Below are positions 30,870-40,744 of a DNA stretch of 63,207 nt, in pieces. Every line of letters begins with the position of its first letter. Positions within the stretch are counted from its first letter, which is position 1. The stretch comes from Marinobacter excellens HL-55 (lineage in GTDB: Bacteria > Pseudomonadota > Gammaproteobacteria > Pseudomonadales > Oleiphilaceae). Made by a program: the position numbers and the translations under genes. The notes beneath the pieces are model-generated. The model searched no databases, was not told the origin of the DNA, and saw only the letters and a program-made list of their open reading frames with translations. The stretch lies in contig LJZQ01000025.1 of assembly GCA_001314845.1 (NCBI GenBank), positions 1-63,207 of the forward strand. The letters are read 5' to 3'.

Positions 30870-31802
30870 TCAGCCCGAGAAGCCTGTATCCGGGCCATTG
30901 GCCTGCTGTAAATCTGGCCGTTCACCTTGCCGCTGCAAACGGATGGTGGTCCTGCGATTATCGGCATGGCGGCGGGATACGGGGAACTGATCACCCTGGG
31001 CCCGAACGATCAGCAGATCCTCGTCGATACCACGAGACCTCAGGTAGTCGGCCACCACATTGGCCCGCTCTTCTGACAAAGCCCGGTTATCAATACGGCT
31101 GCCCACGCTGTCCGAATGGCCATCAACAAACACCCTCTCAACCGTCGAATCTGTCATTACATAAGTCACGATGTTATCCAGCAACCGTCGGTCGGCATCT
31201 GACAGGCTGGTGCTACCACTGGCAAACGGCACCCGGGAACGGCGAATCTGATCGTAATTAACTGGCAACAGACCCGCCACACACTCACGGTAACCGGAGT
31301 AAGGGCCGGAAAAATTCACATTGGAAAGGTGCACGCGTACTGGACGGTCATCGTACCAGGCAGCGCGGGTAACCGTAGGCCGCATGCCCTGCAGCAAACC
31401 TTGGGCCATCAGGGTAGCTTCGCGATTACCTACCGTAACCGCGCGGCGATCATCAGACACTGTCACCGCGCCGATTGGCCTTGGCGCTACACCTGGGCGC
31501 CAGGACGGTGCCTCAACGACCAATTGGCCGCGACCCGGGCGCATGACGGCTATCTCTGATTCCAGAAAAAAGCTCAGGTTTTCGCCGGCCCGATGGCTGA
31601 ACACCGCCCGGCCATAACCCGGGACATCATGAACCAATGAACACTCGAACACTGATTCCGACAAATACCATTGGCTATTCTCGATGCCGGCTCCGTAACT
31701 CGCGGCCAGGGTGGGCGCAGCAAAACCTGCGGACACGATCGCGCCACACAAGCCTGCAATTTTGTACAACGAGTACTGGCGAACCAACCTGGTCATAGTC
31801 AT
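30870..31802 (-). CDS. motY: Sodium-type flagellar motor protein MotY
   Basis: A 310-residue periplasmic protein that forms the T ring and helps hold stators of polar flagellar motors. A signal peptide (hydrophobic stretch near residues 13-30 ending in APTLAASYGAG) is followed by an N-terminal domain and a C-terminal OmpA-like peptidoglycan-binding domain (VERVFVDGHSDSVGSRIDNRALSEERANVV, split here by eye). The frame is open much further upstream, but ATG 31802 has GGGG at the right distance and gives the signal peptide. The motY/pyrC/rnt order is that of Pseudomonas. The pyrC gene is divergent 153 bases away. No other flagellar gene is in the window. Confidence 0.9.
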   Translation of the reverse strand: MTMTRLVRQYSLYKIAGLCGAIVSAGFAAPTLAASYGAGIENSQWYLSESVFECSLVHDVPGYGRAVFSHRAGENLSFFLESEIAVMRPGRGQLVVEAPSWRPGVAPRPIGAVTVSDDRRAVTVGNREATLMAQGLLQGMRPTVTRAAWYDDRPVRVHLSNVNFSGPYSGYRECVAGLLPVNYDQIRRSRVPFASGSTSLSDADRRLLDNIVTYVMTDSTVERVFVDGHSDSVGSRIDNRALSEERANVVADYLRSRGIDEDLLIVRAQGDQFPVSRRHADNRRTTIRLQRQGERPDLQQANGPDTGFSG

Positions 31803-31955
31803 GACACCCCAAAAACGAACATTCGCACGATCATGGTTGGTTAACGACCGCCGAGAGTAATACTTGATAGCCAAACCCTGCCGAATAGCAAAAACATTCC
31901 CGCCGACCTTCTGATATAATTCTCCAAATTTTTTTGCTGCGGTACACATTCTGCC

Positions 31956-32987
31956 ATGACCAGAGAACTGACCATCACCCGCCCTGACGACTGGCATCTG
32001 CACGTTCGCGACGGTGCGGTATTGAACAGCGTAGTGCCGGCCACGGCTGCCTGCTTCGGCCGGGCCATCATCATGCCCAACCTGGCGCCGCCAGTTACCG
32101 ACGCAGCCGCGGCCATGGCTTATCGGAGCAGGATTCAAGCCGCTGCCGGCAACGCAGCCTTCGAACCGCTGATGACACTGTACCTGACCGAAGGCACCAC
32201 CCCTGACACCATCCGGGAAGCCAAGGCGGCCGGCGTGGTTGCCGCCAAGCTCTATCCAGCCGGGGCAACCACCAACTCAGCTTCTGGCGTGACCGACATC
32301 CGCAATATCTACCCGGTTCTGGAAGCCATGGCGAATTGCGGTATGTTGCTGCTGGTGCACGGGGAAGTGACCGACGCCGACATTGACATTTTTGATCGTG
32401 AAAAAGTATTTCTCGAGCGGGTGCTGGCGCCAACCATCGACGCCTTTCCAACGCTGAAAGTAGTGCTGGAACACATCACCACAGCAGACTCTGCCGATTT
32501 CGTGCGCAGCCACAACAGCGGCAATCTGGCGGCCACTTTGACCCCGCAGCATCTGATGTACAACCGCAATCACATGCTGGTGGGCGGTGTGCGACCGCAC
32601 CTGTATTGTTTGCCCATCCTGAAGCGCAATACCCATCAAAAGGCACTCAGAGACGCCGTTGCCAGTGGCGACCCGCGGTTCTTCCTGGGCACCGACTCAG
32701 CCCCCCATGCCCGCGGCATGAAAGAGGCAGCCTGCGGTTGTGCCGGCTGCTACTCCGCCTATGGCGCTATCGGGCTATACGCAGATATTTTTGAAGAGCT
32801 GGGCATTATGGATAAACTGGAGGCCTTCGCCAGCTTCAATGGCGCGGATTTTTACGGGCTGCCGAGAAACACCGACACCATTACCCTGGTACGCGAACCC
32901 TGGACCATGCCGAAGCAGCTGCCCCTGGCGGATGGCACCATCGTACCCCTGAAAGCCGGCGAAACCGTTCATTGGCGCATGGCGTAA
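31956..32987 (+). CDS. pyrC: Dihydroorotase
   Basis: PyrC closes carbamoyl-aspartate to dihydroorotate in pyrimidine synthesis. The 343-residue class II enzyme has the zinc ligands in [10 protein letters not shown] (HxH), the carboxylated lysine in [13 protein letters not shown], histidines in [11 protein letters not shown] and VVLEHITT, and the aspartate in [11 protein letters not shown]. It is divergent from motY and followed 37 bases later by rnt, consistent with co-transcription. No attenuator was identified. Confidence 0.97.
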   Translation: MTRELTITRPDDWHLHVRDGAVLNSVVPATAACFGRAIIMPNLAPPVTDAAAAMAYRSRIQAAAGNAAFEPLMTLYLTEGTTPDTIREAKAAGVVAAKLYPAGATTNSASGVTDIRNIYPVLEAMANCGMLLLVHGEVTDADIDIFDREKVFLERVLAPTIDAFPTLKVVLEHITTADSADFVRSHNSGNLAATLTPQHLMYNRNHMLVGGVRPHLYCLPILKRNTHQKALRDAVASGDPRFFLGTDSAPHARGMKEAACGCAGCYSAYGAIGLYADIFEELGIMDKLEAFASFNGADFYGLPRNTDTITLVREPWTMPKQLPLADGTIVPLKAGETVHWRMA

Positions 32988-33024
32988 ACCACTTTAAATT
33001 CAAACTGCGAACATCGGAGTTCGA

Positions 33025-33681
33025 GTGTCAGAAGAAATCAAACAGCCACACCCTATGTCTCGTCGCTTCCGCGGTTTTTTGCCGGTGGTCGTCGATGTTG
33101 AAACGGCCGGTTTTAATCCCGAGCGGGACGCACTGCTGGAAATTGCCGCCGTCATGGTCACTATGGACGACGACGGCTGGCTCAGGCGGGGCGAGACACA
33201 CTTGCAGCAGATCGACCCGTTCGAAGGCGCCAACCTGGAACAATCAGCACTGGACTTTACCGGCATCGATCCCTGGAGCCTGGAACGGGAAGCCGTGCCC
33301 GAGCGTGAGGGCTTGAGCGAAATCTTTGCCCCCATCCGTAAAGCGGTCAAAGAGCACGACTGCAAGCGCGCGGTTCTGGTGGGCCACAATGCCACGTTCG
33401 ATCATAACTTTGTGTTTGCCGCTGCCCTGCGCGCAGACATCAAACGCAATCCGTTTCATCCGTTCTCTACGTTTGATACCGCCGCGCTGGCTGGGCTGGC
33501 CTACGGCCATACAGTGCTAGCCCAGGCCTGCAAGCTAGCGGGCATCCCGTTCAGCAATAAAGAAGCGCATTCTGCAGCTTACGATGCCGAGAAAACCGCC
33601 GATCTGTTCTGCGGCATCGTAAACCGCTGGAAAGAACTGGGTGGCTTCCCACCCCCGGCGATTGACCTCGGCGAAGACTGA
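33025..33681 (+). CDS. rnt: Ribonuclease T
   Basis: RNase T trims the 3' ends of tRNA and other stable RNAs (DEDD exonuclease). The 218-residue protein has Exo[22 protein letters not shown], Exo[16 protein letters not shown] and Exo[17 protein letters not shown], giving all four acidic residues and the histidine. The start is GTG at 33025 with GGAG five bases upstream; an in-frame ATG at 33055 would be shorter by 10 residues. A strong terminator lies 20 bases after the stop. Confidence 0.95.
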   Translation: MSEEIKQPHPMSRRFRGFLPVVVDVETAGFNPERDALLEIAAVMVTMDDDGWLRRGETHLQQIDPFEGANLEQSALDFTGIDPWSLEREAVPEREGLSEIFAPIRKAVKEHDCKRAVLVGHNATFDHNFVFAAALRADIKRNPFHPFSTFDTAALAGLAYGHTVLAQACKLAGIPFSNKEAHSAAYDAEKTADLFCGIVNRWKELGGFPPPAIDLGED

Positions 33682-33701
33682 GACCAGCCAACAACAGACA
33701 C

Positions 33702-33729
33702 AAAAAAACCCGCCAAGGCGGGTTTTTTT
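33702..33729. terminator. Bidirectional rho-independent terminator
   Basis: AAAAAAACCCGCC (33702-33714) pairs perfectly with GGCGGGTTTTTTT (33717-33729) around an AA loop. It ends transcripts of rnt from the left and of the acyl-CoA reductase gene from the right, whose stop is 17 bases away. Confidence 0.93.
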
Positions 33730-33745
33730 GTGTCCGGGATGAAAG

Positions 33746-35731
33746 TTACCAGTAAATGCCCCGCATGATGGCCGCAAAAGCTACCTGCTCGGAAGACACC
33801 TTCGGTTTCTCACCCGACTTGCTGCCCGCAGCGGACGGTGAATCCGGGAACATCCGGTAACCGGTATTCATCACAATCTCCGCCATCTTCGGCGCAAGAG
33901 CGTGAAGAACCTGGGCAAAGATGCCCAACCGGGTTGCGATACGCTTCGGGCGATATACGATAGCATCCGCCACCATGGTCGCGGCTTCGTCTGGCGACAG
34001 AGTCGGCACAGAATCGTAGATCTTGGTGGGCGCGATCATCGGCGTCTTCACCAGTGGCATATTAATGGTGGTGAACGTAACGTTGCGATCGGACCACTCG
34101 GAAGCGGCACAACGACTGAACGCATCCAGCGCAGACTTTGATGCCACATAAGCCGAGAACCTCGGCGCATTGGTCAACACACCAATGGACGAGATGTTCA
34201 CCACGTGGCCGCGGCGGCGTTCCAGCATCTTGGGAGAGAAACCCATGATCAAGCGCACAGAGCCGAAATAGTTCAGCTGCATGGTGCGTTCAAAGTCGTG
34301 GAAACGGTCAAAAGACAGATCCAGTGACCGACGGATGGACCGACCAGCATTGTTGATCAGCACGTCCACGTGGCCATGGTTATCCAGCACGGTTTTCACA
34401 AACTCATCGCAAGCTTCCATATCGGCGAAATCGCACGGATACGCATGCACGCTGGCGCCACGGGACTCCAGCTCTGCAGCCACCTCGTTCAGGCGCTCAA
34501 GCTTACGAGCACCAATCACCAGGATTGCGCCGGCATCCGCCAGTTTCTGGGCCGTCGCCAAACCAATACCTGATGTTGCGCCAGTCACCACACACACGCG
34601 ACCTTCAACGGTTCCCCGCAGCGTGCGATCCTTGAACAAATCGGGATCGAGGTGGCGCTCCCAGAAGTCCCAGATAACCGGTGCGAAATCGGTCAGGCGC
34701 GGCACCGCGATACCGGTGCCCTTCAGGGCCCGCTCGGTTTCACGGGCGTCAAACCGGGTCGGGTAGTTGATGAAAGACATCACCGAAGGCGGAATACCCA
34801 TGTCGTCCAGCACCGCGGCTGTCAGTCGTTTAACCGGCGGCAGGTTCTTCAGGCTCTGGCGAATAAACGGTGGAATAAAGCCGAACATCCGCGAATCAAT
34901 CCGCATGCCCATTTTGGGCGCGTGACCGGCTTCGCTGAAGATGTTGAGGATCTCACCCACCTTGTAAGGATCAGAATCGACAAGGTGGAAACACTTGCCG
35001 TCCTCACCGTCCAGGTGAGCAATGTGATCCATGGCATCAACCACAAAATCTACGGGCACAATATTCAGGCGACCGCCTTCGATACCAATGGTCGGCATCC
35101 ACTGCGGCAGCGCATGGCGGATCTTCTGAATCATCTTGAAGAAATAGTAAGGCCCGTCCACCTTGTCCATTTCACCGGTTTTAGAGTGGCCAATAACCAT
35201 GCCTGGACGATAAATCCGGTACGGCACCTTGCACTCTTGCCGCACCACTTTTTCAGATTCGTGTTTGGTGCGCAGATAGGGGTGGTCCAGCTTTTCCGCT
35301 TCTTCAAACATGTCCTCGCGGAAAATACCTTTGAACAAACCTGCGGCAGCGATGGACGACACGTGATGGAAGTGCTTGGCCGCCATGGCGTCTGCGGCCT
35401 GAACCGCAGCACGGGTGCCTTCGATATTGGTGGCCGCCTGGGACTCTTCATCCGCACCCATGTCGTACACGGCTGCCAGGTGGAAGAAATGATCCACATT
35501 GCCCTTCAGCGATTTCAGGGTTTTCGCATCGATCCCCAGATTCTTGCTGGTCAGATCGCCGATCACTGCCTTCACCCGGGAGTCATCGACACCCCAGCGC
35601 TCACGCAGCTCAGCCAGTTTTCCCTGGGACTGTTCCCGCACCAACACATGAACAGTGCCACCACGGGCCAGTAATTTTTCTACCAGAAAACGGCCGATAA
35701 AACCGGTGCCGCCTGTCAGGAAATAATTCAT
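33746..35731 (-). CDS. Fatty acyl-CoA/aldehyde reductase, two-domain (wax ester pathway)
   Basis: A 661-residue enzyme nearly identical in layout to the Marinobacter fatty acyl-CoA reductase that turns acyl-CoA or acyl-ACP into fatty alcohol with NADPH. The N-terminal half is an extended SDR (FLTGGTGFIGRFLVEKLLAR at residues 4-23; YLRTKHESEK gives YxxxK-like residues) typical of alcohol-forming reductases. The C-terminal half is a classical SDR (VCVVTGATSGIGLATAQ near 376, NNAG and YVASKSALDA), which would reduce the aldehyde. The alcohol feeds wax ester synthase, not present in this window. It is monocistronic between a terminator and a control region with tandem palindromes. Confidence 0.93.
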   Translation of the reverse strand: MNYFLTGGTGFIGRFLVEKLLARGGTVHVLVREQSQGKLAELRERWGVDDSRVKAVIGDLTSKNLGIDAKTLKSLKGNVDHFFHLAAVYDMGADEESQAATNIEGTRAAVQAADAMAAKHFHHVSSIAAAGLFKGIFREDMFEEAEKLDHPYLRTKHESEKVVRQECKVPYRIYRPGMVIGHSKTGEMDKVDGPYYFFKMIQKIRHALPQWMPTIGIEGGRLNIVPVDFVVDAMDHIAHLDGEDGKCFHLVDSDPYKVGEILNIFSEAGHAPKMGMRIDSRMFGFIPPFIRQSLKNLPPVKRLTAAVLDDMGIPPSVMSFINYPTRFDARETERALKGTGIAVPRLTDFAPVIWDFWERHLDPDLFKDRTLRGTVEGRVCVVTGATSGIGLATAQKLADAGAILVIGARKLERLNEVAAELESRGASVHAYPCDFADMEACDEFVKTVLDNHGHVDVLINNAGRSIRRSLDLSFDRFHDFERTMQLNYFGSVRLIMGFSPKMLERRRGHVVNISSIGVLTNAPRFSAYVASKSALDAFSRCAASEWSDRNVTFTTINMPLVKTPMIAPTKIYDSVPTLSPDEAATMVADAIVYRPKRIATRLGIFAQVLHALAPKMAEIVMNTGYRMFPDSPSAAGSKSGEKPKVSSEQVAFAAIMRGIYW

Positions 35732-36110
35732 AGATAATCCGTCCTGCCTGTTGCTCTATTGTTGTCGTTTCGCCAGTGCAGATAAGACTAAAGTCGTAAC
35801 CTGCAACTCTTTTGCTGGCATTCTACTTAATTGCAACCTTCATGTATCGAACTTTATTAGAGCATTTGCTCTGTAAGCCCTTGTTTTTATTAGAGCCATT
35901 ACTCTAAAAATCCGACCCTTGCCTGACAGCAAATGTCCGAAATACCGACACACTGGCTTTGAGATTAGCACAGTAACCGGCGACCGGGGCGCCACTCCCC
36001 ACAATTACCGAAGGGCAATGCAAGCAACGCCCCGCAATGCGATAATCGGGAACTTTCCGCGCCAACCGGCGTCACTAAACCGTCCATAGTCTGAGGTTCA
36101 CCAAATCCCT
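35732..36110. other. 379-base divergent intergenic region
   Basis: No gene is seen. The part near the reductase gene is AT-rich and carries two operator-like palindromes (35854-35906). The part near the 99-residue gene, about 35930-36110, is GC-rich with no motif I could name. Confidence 0.6.
35854..35906. promoter_or_regulatory. Tandem palindromic operators upstream of the acyl-CoA reductase gene
   Basis: The direct repeat TTATTAGAGC occurs at 35854-35863 and 35887-35896. Each copy opens an inverted repeat: AGAGCA-TT-TGCTCT at 35859-35872 and TAGAG-CCATTA-CTCTA at 35891-35906. The centres are 33 bases apart, about three helical turns, so dimers would bind the same face of DNA. They lie 120-180 bases upstream of the reductase start. 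A TetR-type fatty-acid regulator is a guess; the binding protein is not in the window. Confidence 0.55.
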
Positions 36111-36410
36111 ATGTCGAACGATACGCCCAATACCGAACGTTACATTGCCATCGCCCGAGCCTGCCTCAAGGCCATCAACGATTCCGCCGCCGACAAAGGT
36201 AGCCGGGAAGACAAGATTCAGGCGGTATACCAGGCCATCGACAAGGCTTTTCAGGCAGAGTTTGCCGATTACCGACAGTCCGTTGCCATCATGGCCACTG
36301 TTTTAGAACGCATAGGTTCGGGCGAACTTGACGCCGACAAAGCCGCCAGCCTGGCCCGCCAGACGCTGGAGCAACAACCCGCCAGCACCAAGACCGGGTC
36401 TGTGCACTGA
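36111..36410 (+). CDS. Small conserved-looking hypothetical protein
   Basis: A 99-residue, mostly helical, acidic protein with no signal peptide or membrane segment. I do not recognise the family. It starts at an ATG, has Marinobacter-like codon use (many GCC/GGC codons), and precedes the M16 protease gene by 41 bases in the same direction, so it is probably a real gene and possibly co-transcribed. The repeated RxxL/AxxA helical spacing (YIAIARACLKAIND, DKAASLARQTLEQQ) suggests a small helical bundle. No function is proposed. Confidence 0.65.
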   Translation: MSNDTPNTERYIAIARACLKAINDSAADKGSREDKIQAVYQAIDKAFQAEFADYRQSVAIMATVLERIGSGELDADKAASLARQTLEQQPASTKTGSVH

Positions 36411-36451
36411 GACCATGATGACCCACTGATTCACCGGACAAAAGAGGTCCC

Positions 36452-39304
36452 ATGACTGCTGAACGCTCCGAGTTTCATCGCCTGAACCGCTTCTCGTTTT
36501 TTTTATTGTTCCTGCTTGGCAGCCTACTACTCAGTAGCCTGGCAACCGCCAGCGTATCGCCGACCAAAAGCCCGAACGATCCCAACGAGTACCGTTATCT
36601 GGAGCTGGACAATGGCTTGCGGGTGATCCTTTCGTCAGATCCGGAAGCGGACAAAGCCGCGACGTCCATGAACGTCGCCGTCGGCAGCGGTGACGACCCG
36701 GCCGACCGGGAGGGCCTCTCGCACTTTCTGGAGCACATGTTGTTCCTCGGTACTGAAAAGTATCCGGACCCCGGCGAGTACCAGCAATTTATCCGCAGTC
36801 ACGGTGGTAGCCACAATGCCTTCACGGCTTTCTCAGACACCAACTACTTCTTTGATGTGGAGGCAGAATTCCTGGAGCAGGCCCTCGATCGCTTTGCCCA
36901 GCAGTTCTCTCACCCGCTGTTTACAGCGGAACTGGTCGACCGGGAGCGAAACGCCGTTCATTCCGAATACACCGCCAAGCTCAAAGACGACGGCCGACGT
37001 TTTCTGTCCGTCCGCAAAGCCGGCGGCAATCCGGATCATGCTTTCAGTCAGTATGCCGTCGGCAATCTGACCACCCTGGAGAACACCGAAGACAATCCGT
37101 TGCGGCCCGACCTGATCCAGTTCTGGCAGGATAAATATTCGGCCAACATCATGACCCTGGCCGTCTATGGTCCACAATCCCTGGACCAACTCGAAGCCAT
37201 GGTGCGGCAGCGTTTTAACGCTATTGAAAATCGTAACCTGTCGGCCAAAACCCATCCGCAGCCCCTGTACGATGAGCGCCGATTGCCCGAACGCATCACT
37301 GCCGAAAGCCTGAGAGACTCCCGCAGCCTGACCCTGTCCTTCCCTATTCCGTCCCAGCGCGACAATTACCGCACCAAGCCGGCATCCTATGTTGCCAATT
37401 TGCTCGGTCACGAGGGCCCCGGCAGCCTCTTCGACACGCTCAAGTCGGCCGGCCTGGTAGAATCGCTCTCTGCCGGCCTGGGCATGGACACGGGCAAGCA
37501 CGCCACGCTGGACATCAGCATGTCGCTAACCCGGGAAGGCCTGGCGCAACAGGATGAGATCATCGCGCTGGCATTCCAGTACATTGATCAGGTTCGTTCC
37601 GACGGCATCAGTCAGCAACGTTTTGATGAAATGAAGCAACTGGCGGTGATGGATTTCCGCTTTCGTGAGCGCAGCGAACCCATGCGCGAAGCCATGAGAC
37701 TGTCCAGCCTGCTACGGGACTACCCGCCAGAAGACCTGCTAAGCGCGCCCTGGCTGATGGATCGCTACGCGCCGGAGCAATACCAGGCGATTCTGGCAAA
37801 ACTGACGCCGGCTAACCTGAAAGTCTGGGTGTCTGCACCCGGCCAGAATTTCGAGACGCCCTTGTTCACCGAATGGTATGACACACCCTGGCAGCGAGAG
37901 CCGCTGACCCTGCCTGAACAGGTAGATTCTGCGCTCGCGGAGCAACTTACGTTGCCGCCGGCCAACCCGTTTGTGCCTGAGGATCTGGACCTGGTGCCCG
38001 GCGAGAGCATGACCCACCCGGTGCTGCTGGGCGAGCTCGATGGCCTGGATATCTGGTACGCCCGGGACACCCGGTTCAACACCCCCAAAGCCAACGTATT
38101 TATCAGCCTGCGCACGCCCGAAGCGCGAGCTTCTGCCCGTAACGAAGTGCTTACACAGTTGCTGGTCGACGCCATCGACACCAACCTGAATGCCTGGGCT
38201 TACTCCGCCCGCCTGGCTGGACTGGACTACAGCATCTACCCGCACCTGCGCGGTGTCACCCTTCGGGTAGGCGGCTATAACGACAAATTGCACAAGCTGG
38301 TCAACCGCATACTGTTGGAGTTCTCTGACCCCGACTTTACCGAACAGCGCTTCCGCATCGCGCGCCAGCGGCTGATTGACGGCCTGGAAAACAAGGCCAA
38401 GGATCGCCCGGTGCAGCAAACCTCTGAGTTTATCCAGACCGCCCTGATTGACGGCACCTTCCCGGTACCTGAGAAGCTGGCTGCAGCGCGCGAGGTCACC
38501 CTGGCAGAGCTGGAATCTTTCGGTGCAGAACTGGTGGCAAAGACCGATCCGATCATGCTGGCCCATGGCAACCTGACCGAAGCCTCCACGCTCAACATGG
38601 CCCAGCAGGTTCAGGCCATGGTGCTGGACGGACGGGAACGCACCGTGGTGGAACGCTCTCGTATAAGACAGCTGCCTGAAGGACAAACACTGGCCACGCT
38701 GAACCTGGAGCACCCGGATACCGGCTATACGCTCTACCTGCAAGGAAAGGACAGAACCTATCAGGAGCGCGCGCGCTATCGCCTGTTGGCACAGATCCTC
38801 AGCAGTCCGTTCTATGAGGATATCCGGACCAGCCGCCAGCTTGGCTACATTGTCTACGCGACCGCGTTCGAGATTCTCGAAACACCGGCCCTGGGCCTTG
38901 TGGTGCAGTCGCCCGAAGCAACCGGGACGGCCATCGATAGTGCGGTGTCTGAATTCGCGGAAGGCTTTGCCAAACAACTGGGAGAGCTGGGAAGTGACAG
39001 GCTGGATCGGGAAAAACAGGCCATCATCAGCCAGCTGACCGAGCGTGATCGACAACTTGGCGAGGTGTCCAGCCGGTACTGGACCGAGATTGATCGTAAC
39101 AATACCCGCTTTGATAGCCGTGAGCAGTTGGCCGAGGCCATTCGGGAGGTCACGCTGGAAGAACTGCAGTACACCTTCCGCGAGTCACTGACGGAGCGCA
39201 AGCGAGCCTTGTTGGTGACCACGGGAGAAGAGGGCATTAATGGCGCCGAGATCCTGGAGCAACTGCGCCAGCGCGACGTCGTACCCGAGCGGCAAACCGA
39301 CTAG
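36452..39304 (+). CDS. Insulinase-family (M16) zinc protease, pitrilysin-like
   Basis: A 950-residue M16A peptidase. An N-terminal hydrophobic segment (about 16-34, FFLLFLLGSLLLSSLATAS) looks like a signal peptide, so it should be periplasmic. The inverted zinc motif HFLEHMLFLG (HxxEH) is near residue 93, with the downstream Glu in RNAVHSEYT. Four M16 halves follow, with RQLGYIVYATAFE in the inactive C-terminal half. It resembles protease III (PtrA), which degrades small peptides. AGAGG precedes the ATG. Its stop shares CTAG with the convergent TIGR04282 gene. Confidence 0.94.
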   Translation: MTAERSEFHRLNRFSFFLLFLLGSLLLSSLATASVSPTKSPNDPNEYRYLELDNGLRVILSSDPEADKAATSMNVAVGSGDDPADREGLSHFLEHMLFLGTEKYPDPGEYQQFIRSHGGSHNAFTAFSDTNYFFDVEAEFLEQALDRFAQQFSHPLFTAELVDRERNAVHSEYTAKLKDDGRRFLSVRKAGGNPDHAFSQYAVGNLTTLENTEDNPLRPDLIQFWQDKYSANIMTLAVYGPQSLDQLEAMVRQRFNAIENRNLSAKTHPQPLYDERRLPERITAESLRDSRSLTLSFPIPSQRDNYRTKPASYVANLLGHEGPGSLFDTLKSAGLVESLSAGLGMDTGKHATLDISMSLTREGLAQQDEIIALAFQYIDQVRSDGISQQRFDEMKQLAVMDFRFRERSEPMREAMRLSSLLRDYPPEDLLSAPWLMDRYAPEQYQAILAKLTPANLKVWVSAPGQNFETPLFTEWYDTPWQREPLTLPEQVDSALAEQLTLPPANPFVPEDLDLVPGESMTHPVLLGELDGLDIWYARDTRFNTPKANVFISLRTPEARASARNEVLTQLLVDAIDTNLNAWAYSARLAGLDYSIYPHLRGVTLRVGGYNDKLHKLVNRILLEFSDPDFTEQRFRIARQRLIDGLENKAKDRPVQQTSEFIQTALIDGTFPVPEKLAAAREVTLAELESFGAELVAKTDPIMLAHGNLTEASTLNMAQQVQAMVLDGRERTVVERSRIRQLPEGQTLATLNLEHPDTGYTLYLQGKDRTYQERARYRLLAQILSSPFYEDIRTSRQLGYIVYATAFEILETPALGLVVQSPEATGTAIDSAVSEFAEGFAKQLGELGSDRLDREKQAIISQLTERDRQLGEVSSRYWTEIDRNNTRFDSREQLAEAIREVTLEELQYTFRESLTERKRALLVTTGEEGINGAEILEQLRQRDVVPERQTD

Positions 39305-39942
39305 CGCTCACCCACCATGCGCCGGAAGCGTTGCCAGTCTTCCGGCTCATCCACATCCCAACGGGGCTCCAGTACATAGACACTGAGCCCTGTCTTTTCC
39401 ATTCGCTCCAGGGTTTGCTCCAACACCATCGGAGTGCCCCACTCAATCCCGGCCAATGCCTCGGCGGTCAGCTTGCGGGCGCCTATCAGCACATAGCCAC
39501 CGTCATTCGATGGCCCCAGCACCACATCGGCATGATCCAGAGCCACGACTGCCGACCGCACATAGCCGGGATCTACCGAGGGGCAATCACTGCCAATCAC
39601 CACGGCCCGGGAATAGGCATCAATGCCCTGAGTCAAAGCCCGGAACATACGTTCCCCCAGATCGTCACCTTGCTGGAAATATTGCTGCAGGCCCGCGCCT
39701 TCAATATTGGCGAGCAGGGATGAGGCGTATTCCGGCGGCTGTTCCAGTGGGCGATCCCACCAGAAACTGACGTCGTAGCCGGTCGCACAAAGGTTGTCGA
39801 GCACTTCCAGGCTCAGGGTAATGTGTGCCTGCAGCGCGCCATCAATGCCTAGCGCCGGAATCAAACGGGTTTTCACCCGTCCGGGCTGTGGCCACTTGGC
39901 AAACTGCATCAGTATGGCTGGGGAATTCTCAGTATTTTGCAT
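39301..39942 (-). CDS. TIGR04282 family (DUF2064) glycosyltransferase-like protein
   Basis: A 213-residue GT-A fold protein of the DUF2064/TIGR04282 family, named for an arsenosugar biosynthesis context. Signatures are the start FAKWPQPGRVKTRLIPALG (nucleotide-binding Lys/Arg) and AVVIGSDCPSVDPGYV with the acidic GSD. An upstream ATG at 39993 is in frame, but ATG 39942 has GGAGG about 10 bases upstream and lies inside the end of the partner gene. The product and acceptor are not known; the arsenosugar link is only a family label. Confidence 0.88.
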   Translation of the reverse strand: MQNTENSPAILMQFAKWPQPGRVKTRLIPALGIDGALQAHITLSLEVLDNLCATGYDVSFWWDRPLEQPPEYASSLLANIEGAGLQQYFQQGDDLGERMFRALTQGIDAYSRAVVIGSDCPSVDPGYVRSAVVALDHADVVLGPSNDGGYVLIGARKLTAEALAGIEWGTPMVLEQTLERMEKTGLSVYVLEPRWDVDEPEDWQRFRRMVGER

Positions 39943-40648
39943 GGCGTACATTCCTCCGCCAGAGGGCGGCCAGGGATTCCGGGGCATCACCACGCCAATA
40001 GCGCCAGCGCAAACGCCACATCAACACAATGGTTGGCCACACCCCGCCCTGCTCCCAGCGCCGACTATCGGTAATCACCGGCGCAGCAATGCAATAAGGT
40101 CGAGCCAACAGTTTCAATCGTTTGGATAACTCAACGTCTTCCATCAGGGGCATGGGCCGAAAGCCACCCAAAGCTTCAAACACATCCCGACGAACAAACA
40201 TGGCCTGATCTCCCGTGCAAATGCCAGTCAGCCGGGAGCGCCAGTTCATAAACCAGGCCACCACACGGAACATTCGCCGCTCACCACTCAAACGCACATC
40301 AAAACGGCCCCAGGTGCGACCGCGCTGACAGGCTTGGGAAAGGTGCGCCAGGGCATTATCGGGTAAGCGGGTGTCTGCGTGAAGAAACAAGAGCAACTGT
40401 CCTTTGGCCTTCTGCGCACCCGCGTTCATCTGTACGGCACGACCCGGTTCCGAGATCAGAAGCTGATCACATAGAGGACGCGCCAGATCGACCGAGCGAT
40501 CAGAGCTGCCGCCGTCCACCACAATTACTTCATGGCCAGCCTGGCGCAGCGGTTGAAGCGCCTGCAAAGCCTGCTGAATGCCAGCGGCTTCCATCCAGAC
40601 AGGAATAATCACACTGAGAGAAAGAGATTCTGAAGAGCTGGAATCCAT
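39929..40648 (-). CDS. TIGR04283 family glycosyltransferase (GT2)
   Basis: A family 2 glycosyltransferase of about 239 residues. It starts SLSVIIPVWMEAAGIQQALQ, has VIVVDGGSSDRSVDLA (nucleotide binding), LLFLHADTRLP (metal-binding DxD-like HAD) and QAMFVRRDVFEALGGF with LMEDVELSKRL (ED acid/base). It is the usual partner of the TIGR04282 gene that overlaps its 3' end. A TTG at 40681 is possible, but ATG 40648 fits the family better. It is the last core-genome gene before the tRNA and the integrase. Confidence 0.9.
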   Translation of the reverse strand: MDSSSSESLSLSVIIPVWMEAAGIQQALQALQPLRQAGHEVIVVDGGSSDRSVDLARPLCDQLLISEPGRAVQMNAGAQKAKGQLLLFLHADTRLPDNALAHLSQACQRGRTWGRFDVRLSGERRMFRVVAWFMNWRSRLTGICTGDQAMFVRRDVFEALGGFRPMPLMEDVELSKRLKLLARPYCIAAPVITDSRRWEQGGVWPTIVLMWRLRWRYWRGDAPESLAALWRRNVRHAKY

Positions 40649-40744
40649 AGCAACGGCTAACCGGCAAGAGACAGAGCCCAACCATAACCGGACACCCCTT
40701 GAGCCACAAGCCCTTGCCCGCTATCATACCGCCTCTTCTGAAAT

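Noticed and set aside
34652..35674. A 340-codon plus-strand frame opposite the acyl-CoA reductase
   Set aside because: The opposite strand encodes a clearly recognised 661-residue enzyme; no independent support.
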